In this document: in pieces, positions 45,290 through 55,842 of the stretch | Layout of the letters: the number at the start of each line of letters is the position of its first letter | Position numbering within the stretch: position 1 is the first letter of the stretch | Assembly: GCF_025486315.1 (NCBI RefSeq) | Contig: NZ_JAOOPY010000021.1 | Span: forward strand, 1-64,000 | DNA from: Variovorax sp. N23 | Lineage (GTDB): Bacteria; Pseudomonadota; Gammaproteobacteria; Burkholderiales; Burkholderiaceae_C | Direction of reading: 5' to 3' | Length of the DNA stretch: 64,000 nt | Made by a program: the position numbers and the translations under genes | The notes under the pieces: generated by a model | What the model saw: the letters and a program-made list of their open reading frames with translations, nothing else | Told to the model about the DNA's origin: nothing | Database searches by the model: none

Positions 45290-45849
45290 CCGCCCCCGTC
45301 ACGCCGGCCACCACCACGCTCCTGCTGCCCGGGTGGAAGAACAGCGACGCGACCCATTGGCAGAGCCGGTGGGAAGCCGTGCACGGCGACCGGCGCGTCG
45401 AGCAGCACGAGTGGATGCGCCCCCGGCGCGGTGACTGGTCGGCACGGCTCGAGGAGGACGTGCTGGCGGCGCCGGGCCCGGTGGTGCTGGTGGCGCACAG
45501 CCTCGGCTGCATCCTGGCGGCCGCCTGGGCCGCGCATTCGCGCCACACCGGCCGCGTGCGCGCCGCCTTCCTGGTGGCCCCGGGCGACCTCGAGCGCGAC
45601 GACTTGCGCCAGATGATTCCCGGCTGGGCGCCGATCGTGCGGCAGCCGCTGCCCTTCCCGGCGCTGATGGTCGCCGCCGCCGACGACCCGTACTGCGATG
45701 CGGCCCGCGCCCGCGGCATGGCTGCCGACTGGGGCGCACGCTTCGTCGACCGCGGCGCGGGCGGCCACCTCAACGGCGAGTCCGGCCTGGGCGACTGGCC
45801 CGAAGGCCGGGCGCTCCTCAACGAATTCCTGAACGACAACGAAGATTGA
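45286..45849 (+). CDS. RBBP9/YdeN-family serine hydrolase
   Basis: A 187 aa small alpha/beta-hydrolase of the RBBP9/YdeN type. LLLPGWKNSDATHWQSRW is the family N-terminus; the nucleophile elbow is AHSLGC, Asp is likely in AAADDPYC and His in GGHLNGESG. Substrate is unknown. It is wedged between parA and parB, overlapping parA by four bases (ATGA) and ending five bases before the parB ATG, so the three are coupled. Confidence 0.88.
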   Translation: MTAPVTPATTTLLLPGWKNSDATHWQSRWEAVHGDRRVEQHEWMRPRRGDWSARLEEDVLAAPGPVVLVAHSLGCILAAAWAAHSRHTGRVRAAFLVAPGDLERDDLRQMIPGWAPIVRQPLPFPALMVAAADDPYCDAARARGMAADWGARFVDRGAGGHLNGESGLGDWPEGRALLNEFLNDNED

Positions 45850-45854
45850 CCTCG

Positions 45855-46823
45855 ATGGCCACCAAGAAACCCAAGGGCCTCGGCCGCGGACTCGAAGCCC
45901 TGCTCGGCCCCACCTACAACGGCGGCAGCGACGGTGGAAGCGGCGACGCCGGCACGGCCGCTGGCGGCGCCTCCGCCGCGAACCCGACCGTCCTGAAGCT
46001 CGACCAGATGGTGGCGGGCGTCTACCAGCCGCGCACCCGCATGGACGAGGGCGCGCTGTACGAACTGGCCGAGAGCATCAAGGTGCAGGGCATCATGCAG
46101 CCCATCCTCGTGCGCCGGCTCGATGCCGAATCGGCCGCGGCGAAGGACGCCGAATACGAGATCATCGCCGGCGAGCGCCGATTCCGCGCCGCCAGGCTGG
46201 CGGGGCTGGACAGCGTGCCGGTGCTGGTGCGCGACGTGCCGAACGAGGCCGCGGCCGCGATGTCGCTCATCGAGAACATCCAGCGCGAAGACCTGAACCC
46301 GCTGGAAGAGGCTCAAGGCCTGCAACGGCTGGTCTCGGAGTTTGGGCTCACTCACGAAATGGCGGCGCAGGCCGTGGGGCGGTCGCGCAGCGCGGCCAGC
46401 AACCTGCTGCGGCTGCTCAACCTGGCGGAGCCGGCGCAGGCCATGCTGATGGCTGGCGACATCGACATGGGGCATGCCCGCGCGTTGCTGTCGCTGGATC
46501 GCGGCACGCAGATCACCGCGGCGAACCAGATCGCCGCCAAGAAGATGTCGGTTCGGGAAGCCGAGGCGCTGGTCAAGAAGCTGGCCGCCGAGTTCAGCCT
46601 GACGCCGTCGCCGCGGCGCGGCAACAGCGCCGAGAAGTCGCGCGACCTGCAGCGGGTGGAGGAAGAGCTGGCCGACCTGCTCACGGCCGAGGTCGAGGTG
46701 CGCATCAAGAAGCGCAGCAAGCGCGGCGGCAAGGTGGAGGAGAGCGGCGAGCTCGCCATCCACTTCGGCTCGCTGGATGCGCTCAACGGCTTGATCGACC
46801 GCTTGCGCAGTACGGCGAGCTAA
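45855..46823 (+). CDS. parB: Chromosome partitioning protein ParB
   Basis: A 322 aa parS-binding CTPase. It begins with the conserved KKPKGLGRGLEALLG, has the CTP-binding/arginine box GERRFRAARLAGL and ENIQREDLNPLEEAQGLQRL, a central helix-turn-helix (THEMAAQAVGRSRSAASNLLRLLNL) and a C-terminal dimerisation region. ATG at 45855 is chosen over TTG at 45846. It nucleates on the parS sites at 42565 and 43655. Confidence 0.95.
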   Translation: MATKKPKGLGRGLEALLGPTYNGGSDGGSGDAGTAAGGASAANPTVLKLDQMVAGVYQPRTRMDEGALYELAESIKVQGIMQPILVRRLDAESAAAKDAEYEIIAGERRFRAARLAGLDSVPVLVRDVPNEAAAAMSLIENIQREDLNPLEEAQGLQRLVSEFGLTHEMAAQAVGRSRSAASNLLRLLNLAEPAQAMLMAGDIDMGHARALLSLDRGTQITAANQIAAKKMSVREAEALVKKLAAEFSLTPSPRRGNSAEKSRDLQRVEEELADLLTAEVEVRIKKRSKRGGKVEESGELAIHFGSLDALNGLIDRLRSTAS

Positions 46824-46827
46824 GCCG

Positions 46828-48252
46828 TCAGAGCGAGAAGATCTTCCCGGGGTTCAGGATGTTCTTCGGGTCGAGCGCGCGCTTGATGGTGCGCATCATG
46901 TCGACCGCGCCGGCGCCGGCTTCGTCCACCAGGAAGCCCATCTTGTGCAGCCCGATGCCGTGCTCGCCGCTGCAGGTGCCTTCCAGCGCGATGGCGCGCG
47001 ACACCAGCGCGTGGTTGAGCACCTCGGCCTTGGCGCGCTCCTCGGCGTCGTCGGGGTCGATCAGGTAGCCGAAGTGGAAGTTGCCGTCGCCCACGTGGCC
47101 GACCAGGAAGTAGGGGATGCCGCTGGCATCGGCCTCGGCCACCGATTCGAGCAGGCAGTCGGCCAGCCGCGAGATCGGCACGCAGGTGTCGGTCGAGATG
47201 GCGCGGCAGCCCGGGCGCGACTGGATCGCCGCGAAGTAGGCGTTGTGCCGCGCCGTCCACAGGCGCGTGCGTTCTTCCGGGGTGGTGGCCCACTCGAAGG
47301 CGTTGCCGCCGTGGCCGCTGGCCAGTTCCTGCACCGTCTCGGCCTGTTCCTTCACGCCGGCGGGCGAGCCGTGGAATTCCATCAGCAGCATCGGCTCCTC
47401 GCGCAGGCCGAGCTTGGCGTAGGTGTTCACCATGCGCACGGTATTGCTGTCGATCAGCTCCACGCGCGCGATCGGCACGCCGAGCTGAATGGTCTCGATG
47501 GTGGTGCGCACCGCCGCCTCGATGCTCGGGAAGGAGCAGATCGCGGCCGACACGGCCTCGGGCAGCGGGTAGATGCGCAGCGTGATCTCGGTGATGACGC
47601 CCAGCGTGCCTTCGCTGCCGACCATCAAGCGCGTGAGGTCGTAGCCGGCCGAGGACTTGCGCGCCCGCGTGCCGGTGCGGATGGTCTCGCCGCTGGCCGT
47701 GACCACCTCGAGGCCCAGCACGTTCTCGCGCATGGTGCCGTAGCGCACGGCGTTCGTGCCACTGGCCCGGGTGGCCGCCATGCCGCCGATGGAGGCGTCG
47801 GCGCCCGGGTCGATCGGGAAGAACAGGCCGGTGCTCTTGATCTCTTCGTTGAGCTGCTTGCGCGTCACGCCCGGCTGCACGGTGACCGTGAGGTCGTCGG
47901 CATTGACGGACAGCACGCGGTTCATGCGCGAGAGGTCGATGCTGATGCCGCCCTGCACGGCCAGCAGGTGGCCTTCGAGCGATGAGCCGACGCCGAAGGG
48001 AATCACCGGCACGTCGTGGTCGCTGGCCAGCTTCACCGCATCGGCGACGTCCTGCGTGCTCTCGGCGAAGACCACGGCGGCGGGCGGCGGCGCCTCGAAG
48101 GACGACTCGTCGCGGCCATGCTGCGTGCGCACGGCCAGCGCCGTCGAGCAGCGCTCGGCGAAGCGGGCCTTGAGTGCGTCGAGCAGTGCCGCAGGCACCT
48201 CGCGCAGATGGAGTTCGGGCAGCAATTGGGCTGCGGTGGTGGGCGCATTCAT
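46828..48252 (-). CDS. FAD-linked D-lactate/2-hydroxyacid dehydrogenase (GlcD/DLD-like)
   Basis: A 474 aa flavoprotein of the GlcD/D-lactate dehydrogenase (cytochrome) family that oxidises 2-hydroxyacids and passes electrons to the respiratory chain. An N-terminal FAD-binding domain shows FGVGSSLEGHL and DPGADASIGGMAATRASGTNAVRYG; the C-terminal domain ends with LEGTCSGEHGIGLHKMGFL and LDPKNILNPGKIF, which is typical. No iron-sulfur domain is fused, so it is more like DLD than GlcD/GlcF. ATG at 48252 is chosen. It converges on parB with a four-base gap. Confidence 0.9.
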   Translation of the reverse strand: MNAPTTAAQLLPELHLREVPAALLDALKARFAERCSTALAVRTQHGRDESSFEAPPPAAVVFAESTQDVADAVKLASDHDVPVIPFGVGSSLEGHLLAVQGGISIDLSRMNRVLSVNADDLTVTVQPGVTRKQLNEEIKSTGLFFPIDPGADASIGGMAATRASGTNAVRYGTMRENVLGLEVVTASGETIRTGTRARKSSAGYDLTRLMVGSEGTLGVITEITLRIYPLPEAVSAAICSFPSIEAAVRTTIETIQLGVPIARVELIDSNTVRMVNTYAKLGLREEPMLLMEFHGSPAGVKEQAETVQELASGHGGNAFEWATTPEERTRLWTARHNAYFAAIQSRPGCRAISTDTCVPISRLADCLLESVAEADASGIPYFLVGHVGDGNFHFGYLIDPDDAEERAKAEVLNHALVSRAIALEGTCSGEHGIGLHKMGFLVDEAGAGAVDMMRTIKRALDPKNILNPGKIFSL

Positions 48253-48310
48253 CGGTTGTCTCCTGAGGCGGTCTACCATTCTATGAACCGCATCCACGAA
48301 AGTCTTCGCC

Positions 48311-48919
48311 ATGGGCAATCGCCTCACCCAGATCGCCACCCGTACCGGGGACGACGGCACCACCGGTCTCGGCGACAACAGCCGCGTGCCCAAGGACCAT
48401 CGGCGGGTCCAGGCCATGGGCGACGTCGACGAGCTGAACTCGCACATCGGCCTCTTGCTGTGCGAGCCGATGCCTGCGTCGGTGCGTGAGCTGCTGGTCG
48501 ACGTGCAGCACCAGCTCTTCAACCTGGGTGGCGAGCTGTCGATGCCGGGCTACACGCTGCTCAAGGCCGAGGCGCTGCTGCAACTCGACCAGGCCCTGGC
48601 CACGCACAACGCGACGCTGCCGCGGCTGGCCGAATTCATCCTGCCCGCCGGGACGCGCGCCGCCTCGCAGGCGCACGTCTGCCGCACCGTGGCGCGCCGG
48701 GCCGAGCGTGCCGTGGTCGCGCTCGGCGCCGACGAGGCGCTCAACGACGCGCCGCGCCAGTACCTCAACCGCCTGAGCGATCTGCTCTTCGTGCTGGCGC
48801 GGGTGCTCAACCGTGTGGACGGGGGCGATGACGTCTACTGGAAAAGCGAGCGTCTGACGCGCGCAGCGGCGGAGGCGGCGCAGCATCCAGGCACCGCATC
48901 GACAGAGACCGATGAATGA
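48311..48919 (+). CDS. Cob(I)alamin adenosyltransferase, PduO type
   Basis: A 202 aa PduO/MMAB-type ATP:cob(I)alamin adenosyltransferase that makes adenosylcobalamin. The ATP-binding N-terminus TRTGDDGTTGLGDNSRVPKD and the RTVARRAERAVVAL and NRLSDLLFVLARVLN motifs are clear. It diverges from the FAD-oxidase gene. The next gene, a small exported protein, follows with a 16-base gap. Confidence 0.92.
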   Translation: MGNRLTQIATRTGDDGTTGLGDNSRVPKDHRRVQAMGDVDELNSHIGLLLCEPMPASVRELLVDVQHQLFNLGGELSMPGYTLLKAEALLQLDQALATHNATLPRLAEFILPAGTRAASQAHVCRTVARRAERAVVALGADEALNDAPRQYLNRLSDLLFVLARVLNRVDGGDDVYWKSERLTRAAAEAAQHPGTASTETDE

Positions 48920-48935
48920 AGCAAGGAGCCTTCGA

Positions 48936-49268
48936 ATGACCCGAACTGATTTCTCCCACGGCTGTGCGGCTGCAGCCCTTTGCATGGCGCTGGCCGCGCC
49001 CTTGGGCGCCATGGCGCAGAGCACCGACCACCCACCGCCGCGCAAAGGCACCGTCATGCATGGCGTCGAACGTGGCAGCAACGCAGCGGCCCGCGGTGTC
49101 GACCGTGCCGACCACGCCACGCGCCGCGACGTGGCGAACGTGTCCGAACGCGCGAGCCGCCCGGTCCGCCATGTCGGCGAGGCGATCGGCCGCAAGCTGC
49201 CCGGCGGCACGCGCCATCCCGCACCGCCGCCGATCGGCCCGCAAAGCACCACGCCCTCACCTGGCTGA
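48936..49268 (+). CDS. Small exported hypothetical protein
   Basis: A 110 aa protein with a signal peptide (to MAQ) and a polar, Arg/His/Pro-rich mature chain containing RGVDRADHATRRDVANVSER. No domain is recognised. AAGGAG seven bases upstream favours ATG at 48936 over 48912. Confidence 0.55.
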   Translation: MTRTDFSHGCAAAALCMALAAPLGAMAQSTDHPPPRKGTVMHGVERGSNAAARGVDRADHATRRDVANVSERASRPVRHVGEAIGRKLPGGTRHPAPPPIGPQSTTPSPG

Positions 49269-49408
49269 AACGGGCTGAGCCGGCGCACGGGCGAATGCCT
49301 CACGGATACCCGCGCTTACCGCCTTCACCCGATGCGCATCTGCGCTGTGGTGGGCCGACACATACCGGGCCCACACTGGAACCCTCATCCACGCAGAAGG
49401 AGTTTCAG

Positions 49409-49834
49409 ATGAACAAGACATCCAAGGGCATGACCCTCGTCGCAGCCGCCATGGCCCTGTGCATGGCCGGCAGCGCCTTCGCGCAGGATCGCCGGGGCGA
49501 TGACCGCGGACCGCGCGGCAACGACCCGCGCTTCGAACAACGCGACCGACATGATGACCGCCGTGGCCCCCACAACGATGCGCGTCCCGACCGCCAGGAC
49601 TTCCGCGATGGCCGCTTCGCCGATCGTCGCGGCTATCCGCAGCCGCATGTCGAATGGCGTCGCGGCGGGCGCGTTCCGATGGAATACCGGGGCCGCAACT
49701 ATGTGGTCGAGGACTGGCGCGGTTACCGCCTGCAGCAGCCGCCGCGCGGCTACCAGTGGGTCGGCGTCGGCGGGGACTTCGTGCTGGCCGCCATCGCCAC
49801 CGGTGTGATCGCGCAGATCATCTCGGCGCAGTAA
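49409..49834 (+). CDS. RcnB family periplasmic protein
   Basis: A 141 aa exported protein. The signal peptide ends at AFA-QDRR. A long Asp/Arg/His/Gly-rich region (RDRHDDRRGPHNDARPDRQD) precedes the RcnB-like C-terminal domain: VPMEYRGRNYVVEDWRGYRL then PPRGYQWVGVGGDFVLAAIATGVI. RcnB of E. coli is needed for nickel/cobalt homeostasis; metal binding here is plausible but unproven. AAGGAG precedes the ATG. A terminator follows. Confidence 0.85.
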   Translation: MNKTSKGMTLVAAAMALCMAGSAFAQDRRGDDRGPRGNDPRFEQRDRHDDRRGPHNDARPDRQDFRDGRFADRRGYPQPHVEWRRGGRVPMEYRGRNYVVEDWRGYRLQQPPRGYQWVGVGGDFVLAAIATGVIAQIISAQ

Positions 49835-49849
49835 CCAGCAAAACCCAAG

Positions 49850-49884
49850 AAAAAGGCGCTGTCCGCGAGGGCAGCGCCTTTTTT
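49850..49884 (+). terminator. Intrinsic terminator after the RcnB-like gene
   Basis: Stem AAAAAGGCGCTG / CAGCGCCTTTTTT with a TCCGCGAGGG loop and a T6 tract. Confidence 0.9.
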
Positions 49885-49895
49885 GCGTCGTCGGC

Positions 49896-50144
49896 TCAGA
49901 CGGCAGAGGGCGTGGTCAGTTGAGCGCATACGTTGCGCCCGGTGATGGTGAGGCGCAAGCCGCCCCCATGCCATTCCAGCCAGTTGAGGGCGACGAAGCC
50001 CTCGATGTCCTGATCGTCGATCAGGTCCGCCTGGCGATGGTTCAGCCGCTCGACCGTGAGCGGCAAGGCCTGCCGCAATCGCTCACGCAATGCAGCCGCT
50101 GCGGCTGCCTTCACTTCGATGCGCGTCTGCTGGGTCGATGCCAT
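49896..50144 (-). CDS. Hypothetical protein
   Basis: An 82 aa predicted cytoplasmic protein: a helical N-terminal half (EVKAAAAAALRERLRQALPL) and a basic, winged-helix-like end (LRLTITGRNVCAQL). No family is recognised. ATG at 50144 is used; ATG at 50180 is also in frame. It begins about 80 bases after the last gene of the ABC operon. Confidence 0.5.
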   Translation of the reverse strand: MASTQQTRIEVKAAAAAALRERLRQALPLTVERLNHRQADLIDDQDIEGFVALNWLEWHGGGLRLTITGRNVCAQLTTPSAV

Positions 50145-50225
50145 GGCGGATCCGTTTCGCAAGCTGAGGATGTCTTCCACTGTAACCTTTGAGCGCGACA
50201 GTGGATGCGACTATTTGCCGACGCC

Positions 50226-51038
50226 TCAGCCGAAGCGCAAGGAGCGCAGCCCCACTGTGCGATCGATCACGATCACGACCGCCAGCGTGAGCAGGATGCT
50301 CACCGTCGACACCGCCGCTGCCGTCGGGTCGAAGTCCCAGCGCAGGTAGTCGAACAGCTGCAGCGGCAGCGTCGTCATGCCGATGCCCTTGAGCAGCAGC
50401 GACATGTTGAACAGGTCGAAGGAGATCACGAAGGCGAACAGCGCGCCGGTGATGATCCCGGACTTGATCAGCGGCAGCGTCACGCGCATGAACGCGCGCA
50501 CCGGCGAGGCCCCCAGGCTGCGCGCCGCCTGCTCGAGCGAGGCGTCTTGGTTGTAGAGCGTCGACGCCACGTTCGTGAACACGTAGGGCAGCGTCACCAG
50601 CACATGGCCGACCACGAGGCCGAACATGGTCCTGGTGCCGATGCCGCTCGCATACAGGAAGAACAGCAGCGCGATGGCCGTGAGGATCTCCGGCAGCATG
50701 AGCGGCAGCATCAGCAGCAAGCGCAGGCCTTCGCGAAAGCGCGTCGCGTAGCGCACCACGTACAGCGCACCGGTCACGCCGATCACCGTGGAACACACGG
50801 TCGCGATGGCCGCGATCTTCAGCGAGGTGCCGATGGCGCGCATGAAGGCCTCGTTGGCGAACAGCGTGCCGAACCAGCGCAGCGAGATGCCCTGCGGCGG
50901 GAAGGTCAGGAACTCCCCTGCGTTGAGCGACATCAGCACGATGATCACGATCGGCAGCAGCAGGAACACGTAGACCGCGCCGACGTAGGCCAGGCCCAGG
51001 CCGTCGGCCAATCGGCTGCCCATGGGGTTGCGCTTCAC
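50226..51038 (-). CDS. ABC transporter permease (PotC-like), second importer
   Basis: A 270 aa permease with six helices and the EAA motif LEQAARSLGASPVRAFMRVTLPLI. It is the last gene of the long minus-strand cluster. GTG at 51038 overlaps the stop of the preceding permease (GTGA); ATG at 51023 is possible. It pairs with the products of 51035, 51940 and 53052. Confidence 0.88.
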   Translation of the reverse strand: MKRNPMGSRLADGLGLAYVGAVYVFLLLPIVIIVLMSLNAGEFLTFPPQGISLRWFGTLFANEAFMRAIGTSLKIAAIATVCSTVIGVTGALYVVRYATRFREGLRLLLMLPLMLPEILTAIALLFFLYASGIGTRTMFGLVVGHVLVTLPYVFTNVASTLYNQDASLEQAARSLGASPVRAFMRVTLPLIKSGIITGALFAFVISFDLFNMSLLLKGIGMTTLPLQLFDYLRWDFDPTAAAVSTVSILLTLAVVIVIDRTVGLRSLRFG

Positions 51039-51939
51039 TGGATGCCTTTCGTGAAGAGGCCGGCGATGCGGGCATAGACGAAGACCGCCGCCATGCCGCA
51101 GAAAGCCAGCACCAGCGCCTGCGCGGCGCCGACCGGCCACTGGAAGTTGTCGATGAGGTTCTGCACCACCAGCACCGACATCGTCTTGACCTGTGCGCCG
51201 CCCAGCATCACTGGCGTGACGTAGGCGCTCAGCGTGAGCACGAAGACCAGGATGGTGCCGGCCTGGATGCCCGGCCACGACAGCGGCAGGATGAGCCGCC
51301 AGAACACCTTGAGCCGCGACGCGCCGAGCGAGCGCGCAGCCTGCTCCAGCGTCGGGTCGATGGCCTGGATCACGCCCACCAGCGGCAGGATCATGAAGGG
51401 CAGGAACACGTGCACCAGCGCGATGGTCACGCCCAGGCGGTTGTTCATCAGCTGCAGGCCGGTCTCGATCAGGCCGATGTCGATCAGCGCGCGGTTGATC
51501 ACGCCGTTGCCCGACAGCAGGATCAGCCAGCCGAAGCTGCGCACCACCACGCCCACCAGCAGCGGCGATAGCACCAGCACGTAGAGCAGGCTGCCCCAGC
51601 GCGACTTCGTGCGCGCGAGGTGGAAGGCCACCGGGTAGCCCAGCAGCAGGCAGATCGGCACGGTCGTGAGGCCGAGCAGGAGCGTGTCGCCCAGCACGCC
51701 GAGCAGGTAGCCGTCGGTGAGTTGGGTCGCGTAGTTGCCGAGCGTGAAGCCCTTGCCGTACGGCGCGCCGACGGCCGGCGGGCGCAGGCTCATGCTCACG
51801 ATGTTCAGGTAGGGCAGCAGCAGGAACACGCCGATCAGCACCAAGGCCGGCACGATGAGCCAGAAGGCGCGGCGCGACAGTGGTTGCGGGCGGCGCTGTG
51901 GGACGATCGCGGTCGTGCCCATGGGAAGCGTCACGGCGC

Positions 51940-51943
<4 letters not shown>
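51035..51943 (-). CDS. ABC transporter permease (PotB-like), second importer
   Basis: A 302 aa permease with six helices, the long first periplasmic loop of PotB types, and the EAA motif LEQAARSLGASRLKVFWRLILPLS. The ATG at 51943 overlaps the ATPase stop (ATGA). Confidence 0.88.
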
Positions 51944-53051
<1,108 letters not shown>

Positions 53052-53055
<4 letters not shown>

Positions 53056-54098
53056 TTCATCTCCCGGTTCCAGCGGTCGGTGATGGCGGCGACCTGCGGG
53101 TTCACCTTGCTCCAGTCGAACTGGAAGATCTTCTTCATGCCCTCGCCGGACACCGGCACGTCCTTGGCGAGCGCCGCGTCGAGCTTCGACTTGGTGTTGG
53201 TGGGCGAGGTGAAGAACTCCTTGGCCATCATCTCCTGCACGTCGGGGCGCAGGATGAAGTCGAGGTACTTGTAGGCCTCTTCCTTGGCCGGTGCGTTCTT
53301 CAGCACGTTGAACGACTGCTCGAAGGCCAGCACGCCCTCGGTGGGCACCACCATCTCGACCGGCACGCCCTTCTTCTGCAGTGCCACGACCTCGGGGAAG
53401 TCGATGACGGCCACCGTCACGTCGCCGCGCGTGAGCATGGTCGACAGCGTGCCGCTCCAGTCGGCCTGCGTGAAAGGCAGCAGCTTCTTGATCTCGGCGA
53501 AGGCGCGGTCGATCGCGTCCTGCGAGCCGCCATAGAGCTTGGCCGTCATCAGCAGGAACAGCATCGCCGCGGTGTTGCCGATCTGGTAGAGGCCGATCTT
53601 GCCCTTGAACTCGGGGTTGCTCCACAGGTCGCTCCACGATTTCGGCGGCGTCTTCACCAGGTCCTTGCGGTAGCCGATGCCGATGGTCGAGACGATGGCG
53701 CGCACGCCGTTGTCGCCAGGGTTCCGCAGGAACGGATAGGCGCTGGCGAGGTTCGGCACCTTGGCCGCGGGGATGGCCTCGAAGTAACCCTCGGCGCGCA
53801 CCATGCTCGCGATGTTCTCGTTGAGCATGAGGATGCTGTAGGGCGGCTTCTCGACGCCGGCCGCACGCAGGTTCGCGACGAAGTTCTTGCCCAGGCCCAC
53901 GTCCAGCGTGGTCTCCACGCCGGCGGACTTCTGGAACATCGGCATCAGGTCGGAGCGCCAGAACTTCTCCCAGCGGCCGCCGTAGGTGTTGACGACCAGG
54001 TTCTGTGCGGCGGCCGAGATGCCGGGGATGGCCAGCGCCGACATGCCGGCGGCGGCGGCCATGGCCTGCAGGTAGTCGCGGCGGGAGAGGTTTTTCAT
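53052..54098 (-). CDS. ABC transporter substrate-binding protein (PotD-like), second importer
   Basis: A 348 aa solute-binding protein. The N-terminus NLSRRDYLQAMAAAAGMSAL has a twin-Arg motif and a hydrophobic core, with cleavage near ISA-AAQ. The mature protein shows VVNTYGGRWEKFWRSDLMP, typical of polyamine/opine-type binding proteins. Ligand unknown. It follows the dioxygenase gene by 50 bases, which ties this importer to the cluster. Confidence 0.85.
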
Positions 54099-54148
54099 GG
54101 GGGTCCTTGAAGAAGAAAAAGGAAAAGAGGAGGCGTGAGGAAAGGGCG

Positions 54149-55132
54149 TCAGGCCGAGGCCTTCGACGTGTCTCGCCGGTAGTCGTAGTTCTTGTTGAGC
54201 CGTTCCATCAGGTACTCGCCGTAGGGCACCGGTGGATAGAGCGGCGGGTGCGTGGCGTCGGTGCAGGTCGGCAGGCATTCGATGAGCGCGTCCATCGACG
54301 GATCGAGGAAGTAGGGCAGCGAATAGCGGTCACCGCCCGAGCGGTTGATGACGCGGTGCGGTGTCGACACGAAGCGGCCGTTGGTCCAGCGCGCCAGCAT
54401 GTCGCCGACGTTGAGCACGTAGGTGTTGGCGATGGGCGGCGCCTCGATCCAGTCGCCGCCGCGCGGGCGCACCTGCAGGCCGCCCGAGTCGTCCTGCGCC
54501 AGCAGCGTGATGATCCCGTAGTCGGTGTGCGGTGCCGAACCCATCTGGTCGTCGTCCGACGGTGGCTGTGGCGGGTAGTGCAGCGCGCGCAGGAAGGTGG
54601 TCGGGTGGTCGAAGTGGTGGTCGAGCGACGTGGCCGGCAGGCCGAGGCTGATCGCGATCAACCGCACGATGTAGCGGCCCAGCCCATCGACCTCGCGAAC
54701 GTACTGTTCCATGGCGGGCTGGAAGTCGGGCAGCCACGTCGGCCACTGGTTCGGGCCCTGCATCGGCAGGCCGGCGAGCAGGCCGGGGTCGTCCGGCGGC
54801 AGCTCGTGCATCAGCATCAGCGACTCGCTCATGTTGGGCCTGGTCACCTTGGCCACGGACGAGGTGACGATGGTCGAGGTCGCCATGCCCATGTAGCCGC
54901 GGTGCGCCGCGTTGATGGCGAGCGACTGCTTCCGTTCGAGCGGCGATTCGTGGAAGCGCCTCGACGCCGCGAAGGCCGCGGCGCGCGTGGCGGGCGACAC
55001 CGTGTGGCCGCCGATGTAGGCGAAGCCGAGGGTGCTCAGCGCGTCGTGCAGCGCGGCGGCACTGGCCCGCGCCGCGGGGCTCTGCGGGTCGAGGTTGCCG
55101 CCGAGATCGATGAGGGGAATGGACGTCAGCAT
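54149..55132 (-). CDS. Isopenicillin-N-synthase-like 2-oxoglutarate/Fe(II) dioxygenase (2)
   Basis: A 327 aa non-haem iron oxygenase of the isopenicillin N synthase/plant DOXC family, which also contains fungal thymine 7-hydroxylase. The iron triad is His-x-Asp in SAPHTDYGIITLL plus the distal His in STPHRVINRSGG; the 2-oxoglutarate-binding Arg-x-Ser is in DRYSLPYFLDP. Reaction: oxidation of an unactivated C-H in an unknown substrate. The start (ATG 55132) is eight bases after the isochorismatase stop. A second member of the family is at 61325. Confidence 0.86.
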   Translation of the reverse strand: MLTSIPLIDLGGNLDPQSPAARASAAALHDALSTLGFAYIGGHTVSPATRAAAFAASRRFHESPLERKQSLAINAAHRGYMGMATSTIVTSSVAKVTRPNMSESLMLMHELPPDDPGLLAGLPMQGPNQWPTWLPDFQPAMEQYVREVDGLGRYIVRLIAISLGLPATSLDHHFDHPTTFLRALHYPPQPPSDDDQMGSAPHTDYGIITLLAQDDSGGLQVRPRGGDWIEAPPIANTYVLNVGDMLARWTNGRFVSTPHRVINRSGGDRYSLPYFLDPSMDALIECLPTCTDATHPPLYPPVPYGEYLMERLNKNYDYRRDTSKASA

Positions 55133-55140
55133 CGGGTCGT

Positions 55141-55842
55141 TCAGGTGGAAGAAGAGGAGGGCCGCGAGGCACCGCGCCACTGGGCCAGCAGGTCCTGCGA
55201 TTCCATGACCAGGCCCAGGTGCAGCGACACCATCGTGAGGGCCGCGGCTTCGAGCTGCGGGTCGGTGCCGCGCACCAGGTCGCGCAGCACGATCACGCGG
55301 TAGTTGTGGTTGTTGGCGTCGAAGGCCGTGTTGAGCACGCAGCAGTCGGTGAAGCCGCCGTCGAGCACCACGGTCGTGATGCGCTGGTTGCGCAAGAGGA
55401 AGTCGAGGTCGGTCGGGTAGAAGGCCGACAGCCGCCGCTTGTTCTCCACGCGCATGTCGCCGGGCTCGACGCGCGTGACCCACTCGGTCCACGGCGAGCC
55501 TTCGATGGCGTGCGCATCGGCATTGGGGATGTCGCCGACGTGCAGCGGGAAGGTGCGGCGCCACGCGGACGGGATGCCGCGGATGTCGTCCACGCCATCG
55601 GGCCGGAGCGTCGACTTCACATGCACGATGCGCCCGCCGAGCGCGCGCACTTCGTCGTGGAACGCGTCGATGGGCGCGACCACATCGCGTGCGCGCGGGG
55701 CCGGGCACGGGCACTCGGGCGAGTCGTCGAGGTGGCCGCGGTGCATGTCGATCGAGATCACCGCGGTGGTGGCCGGGTCGAGGTAGTCGGCGAACTGCTG
55801 CGGGTCCAGTTCGCGTTCCTTTTCATAGACGAAGGCGCGCAC
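55141..55842 (-). CDS. Isochorismatase-fold cysteine amidohydrolase
   Basis: A 233 aa hydrolase with the Asp-Lys-Cys triad: Asp in VISIDMHRGH, Lys in VENKRRLSAF, and Cys in GFTDCCVLNTAFDA, preceded by the usual cis peptide. The family includes ureidoacrylate amidohydrolase (RutB), N-carbamoylsarcosine amidase and biuret hydrolase. Here it probably opens a carbamoyl, ureido or amide bond of the imported compound. It overlaps the upstream permease gene by one base. Confidence 0.87.
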   Translation of the reverse strand: MRAFVYEKERELDPQQFADYLDPATTAVISIDMHRGHLDDSPECPCPAPRARDVVAPIDAFHDEVRALGGRIVHVKSTLRPDGVDDIRGIPSAWRRTFPLHVGDIPNADAHAIEGSPWTEWVTRVEPGDMRVENKRRLSAFYPTDLDFLLRNQRITTVVLDGGFTDCCVLNTAFDANNHNYRVIVLRDLVRGTDPQLEAAALTMVSLHLGLVMESQDLLAQWRGASRPSSSST

